Below, piece by piece: positions 63,411-64,000 of a stretch of 64,000 bases of DNA. Source of the DNA: Noviherbaspirillum humi (lineage in GTDB: Bacteria; Pseudomonadota; Gammaproteobacteria; Burkholderiales; Burkholderiaceae_D); contig NZ_FZOT01000008.1 of NCBI RefSeq assembly GCF_900188095.1, positions 62,001-126,000 on the forward strand, in the 5' to 3' direction. Made by a program: the position numbers and the translations under genes. How positions within the stretch are numbered: the stretch's first letter is position 1; the number at the start of each line of letters is the position of its first letter. The notes below the pieces were generated by a model. That model saw nothing but the letters and a program-made list of their open reading frames with translations, was not told where the DNA came from and made no database searches.

Positions 63411-64000
63411 TCAGCGCCTCCCGCCTTCGCGCACGGCGAGCACCGTCACATCGTCGCGGCCGCGGCAGAAGTCGCGGTACAGCACGCCGGCGATGATCGC
63501 CGGATGGCACGCCGCCAGGCCAGGATACTGGTCGATGTCCCAGCGGCTGCCGAGGCCGTCCGAGTGCATCAGGAGCAGGCAGCCGTCGTGCCAGGGCGCC
63601 GTGAACTCCTGCACCTTGCGCATGTTGCTGCCGACGATGCCGTTGTGCGACACCAGCTGGCGCCGATCCCGGCCGTCCAAGACGCTGGCCGCAATATTGC
63701 CGACGCCGGCGAATACGATCTGTTCGGCCATCATGTCGATGCGGGCGATGGCGACGGCGGCGCCCCGCGTGGCGCGCAGCGCGCCATGGACATCCTGCAT
63801 CGAAGCGGCCGGCGGCAGGCCGGGCGCGTCGGCGAACATGCTGGTGGCGGCGCCGGCGGCGGCGGCCGCATGCTCGCCGTGCCCCAGCCCGTCGGCCACC
63901 ATGACGGCCGCCGCATTCGGCTCGGCGGCGATGGCCCAGGCATCGCCGCAGGCGACTTCTCCCGGTATGGGCACGCAGACCGCGCCGACATGCAGCAGGG
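63411..64000 (-). CDS. SpoIIE/RsbX-like PP2C phosphatase, 5' end beyond the window
   Basis: The frame runs off the end of the window, so only about 195 C-terminal residues are seen. It contains VACGDAWAIA, VMVADGLGHGEHAAAAA with the metal-binding Asp-Gly, GVGNIAASVL, LLLMHSDGLGSRWD and RGRDDVTVLAVRE, the usual order of PP2C motifs in SpoIIE/RsbX enzymes, which remove phosphate from STAS-domain proteins. It is the first visible gene in a stressosome-like operon; RsbR/S/T genes would be expected beyond the window at its 5' side. Confidence 0.88.
   Translation of the reverse strand, partial: LLHVGAVCVPIPGEVACGDAWAIAAEPNAAAVMVADGLGHGEHAAAAAGAATSMFADAPGLPPAASMQDVHGALRATRGAAVAIARIDMMAEQIVFAGVGNIAASVLDGRDRRQLVSHNGIVGSNMRKVQEFTAPWHDGCLLLMHSDGLGSRWDIDQYPGLAACHPAIIAGVLYRDFCRGRDDVTVLAVREGGRR

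Overview
The window is 64 kb of a GC-rich chromosome from a betaproteobacterium, most likely Burkholderiales and close to Oxalobacteraceae. The reasons are three Bug/TctC-type periplasmic receptors, a TcuA/TcuB tricarballylate module, several LysR regulators of aromatic catabolism, a ProQ/FinO protein and a Kup transporter, with codon use of that group. No phage, insertion sequence, CRISPR array or rRNA was seen. There is one tRNA (Thr, anticodon GGT, minus strand).

Layout. 1-2.6 kb is accessory: AT-richer DNA, the broken C-terminal end of a thioredoxin-reductase-like gene, and a 606-residue protein with toxin/effector-like architecture. 3-7.5 kb holds a membrane diguanylate cyclase, a DUF1840 protein, an MFS exporter and a Bug receptor. 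8.1-11.6 kb is the most distinctive locus: a photoactive yellow protein (PYP) homologue with its chromophore cysteine, followed at once by a PAS-GGDEF protein and a GGDEF-EAL protein that share a paralogous N-terminal sensor domain. This predicts a blue-light to c-di-GMP circuit. 11.8-17.6 kb carries an XRE regulator, an intradiol dioxygenase, Kup, an AT-hook protein, an AbiU2/HEPN-like protein and ProQ. 17.9-31.5 kb is mixed metabolism: a secreted lipoprotein, tRNA-Thr, an AEC transporter, a fused CoA-transferase, a lytic transglycosylase, LysR/DODA dioxygenase/DoxX, an ABC binding protein with an aryl-alcohol-type dehydrogenase and divergent LysR, a GST and a YigZ protein.

31.9-36.7 kb encodes a 1352-residue Pls/PosA-type synthetase (adenylation, carrier, then three membrane/hexapeptide modules) directly followed by its probable phosphopantetheinyl transferase. 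A secreted alpha-toroid-like protein follows. 38.5-43.2 kb is a TcuR-TcuA-TcuB-TctC tricarballylate locus. 43.7-47.3 kb is a second low-GC island with a frameshifted YdcF gene, a CsgG-like lipoprotein and an orphan protein.

47.5-54 kb is one six-gene minus-strand operon: MarR, FAD monooxygenase, amidohydrolase-2, Bug receptor, PQQ alcohol dehydrogenase (with a lanthanide-type Asp-x-Asp signature) and cytochrome c, probably for an aromatic compound. 54.2-57.7 kb has AMP nucleosidase, another diguanylate cyclase and an orphan gene. 57.9 kb to the end is a signalling block: a hybrid PAS kinase, then a tightly packed operon of SpoIIE/RsbX-like phosphatase (cut by the window end), an RsbT-like/kinase/receiver fusion and a receiver-kinase-receiver protein. 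Starts were chosen by ribosome-binding sites and family alignment; family names rest on reading motifs, not on database searches.
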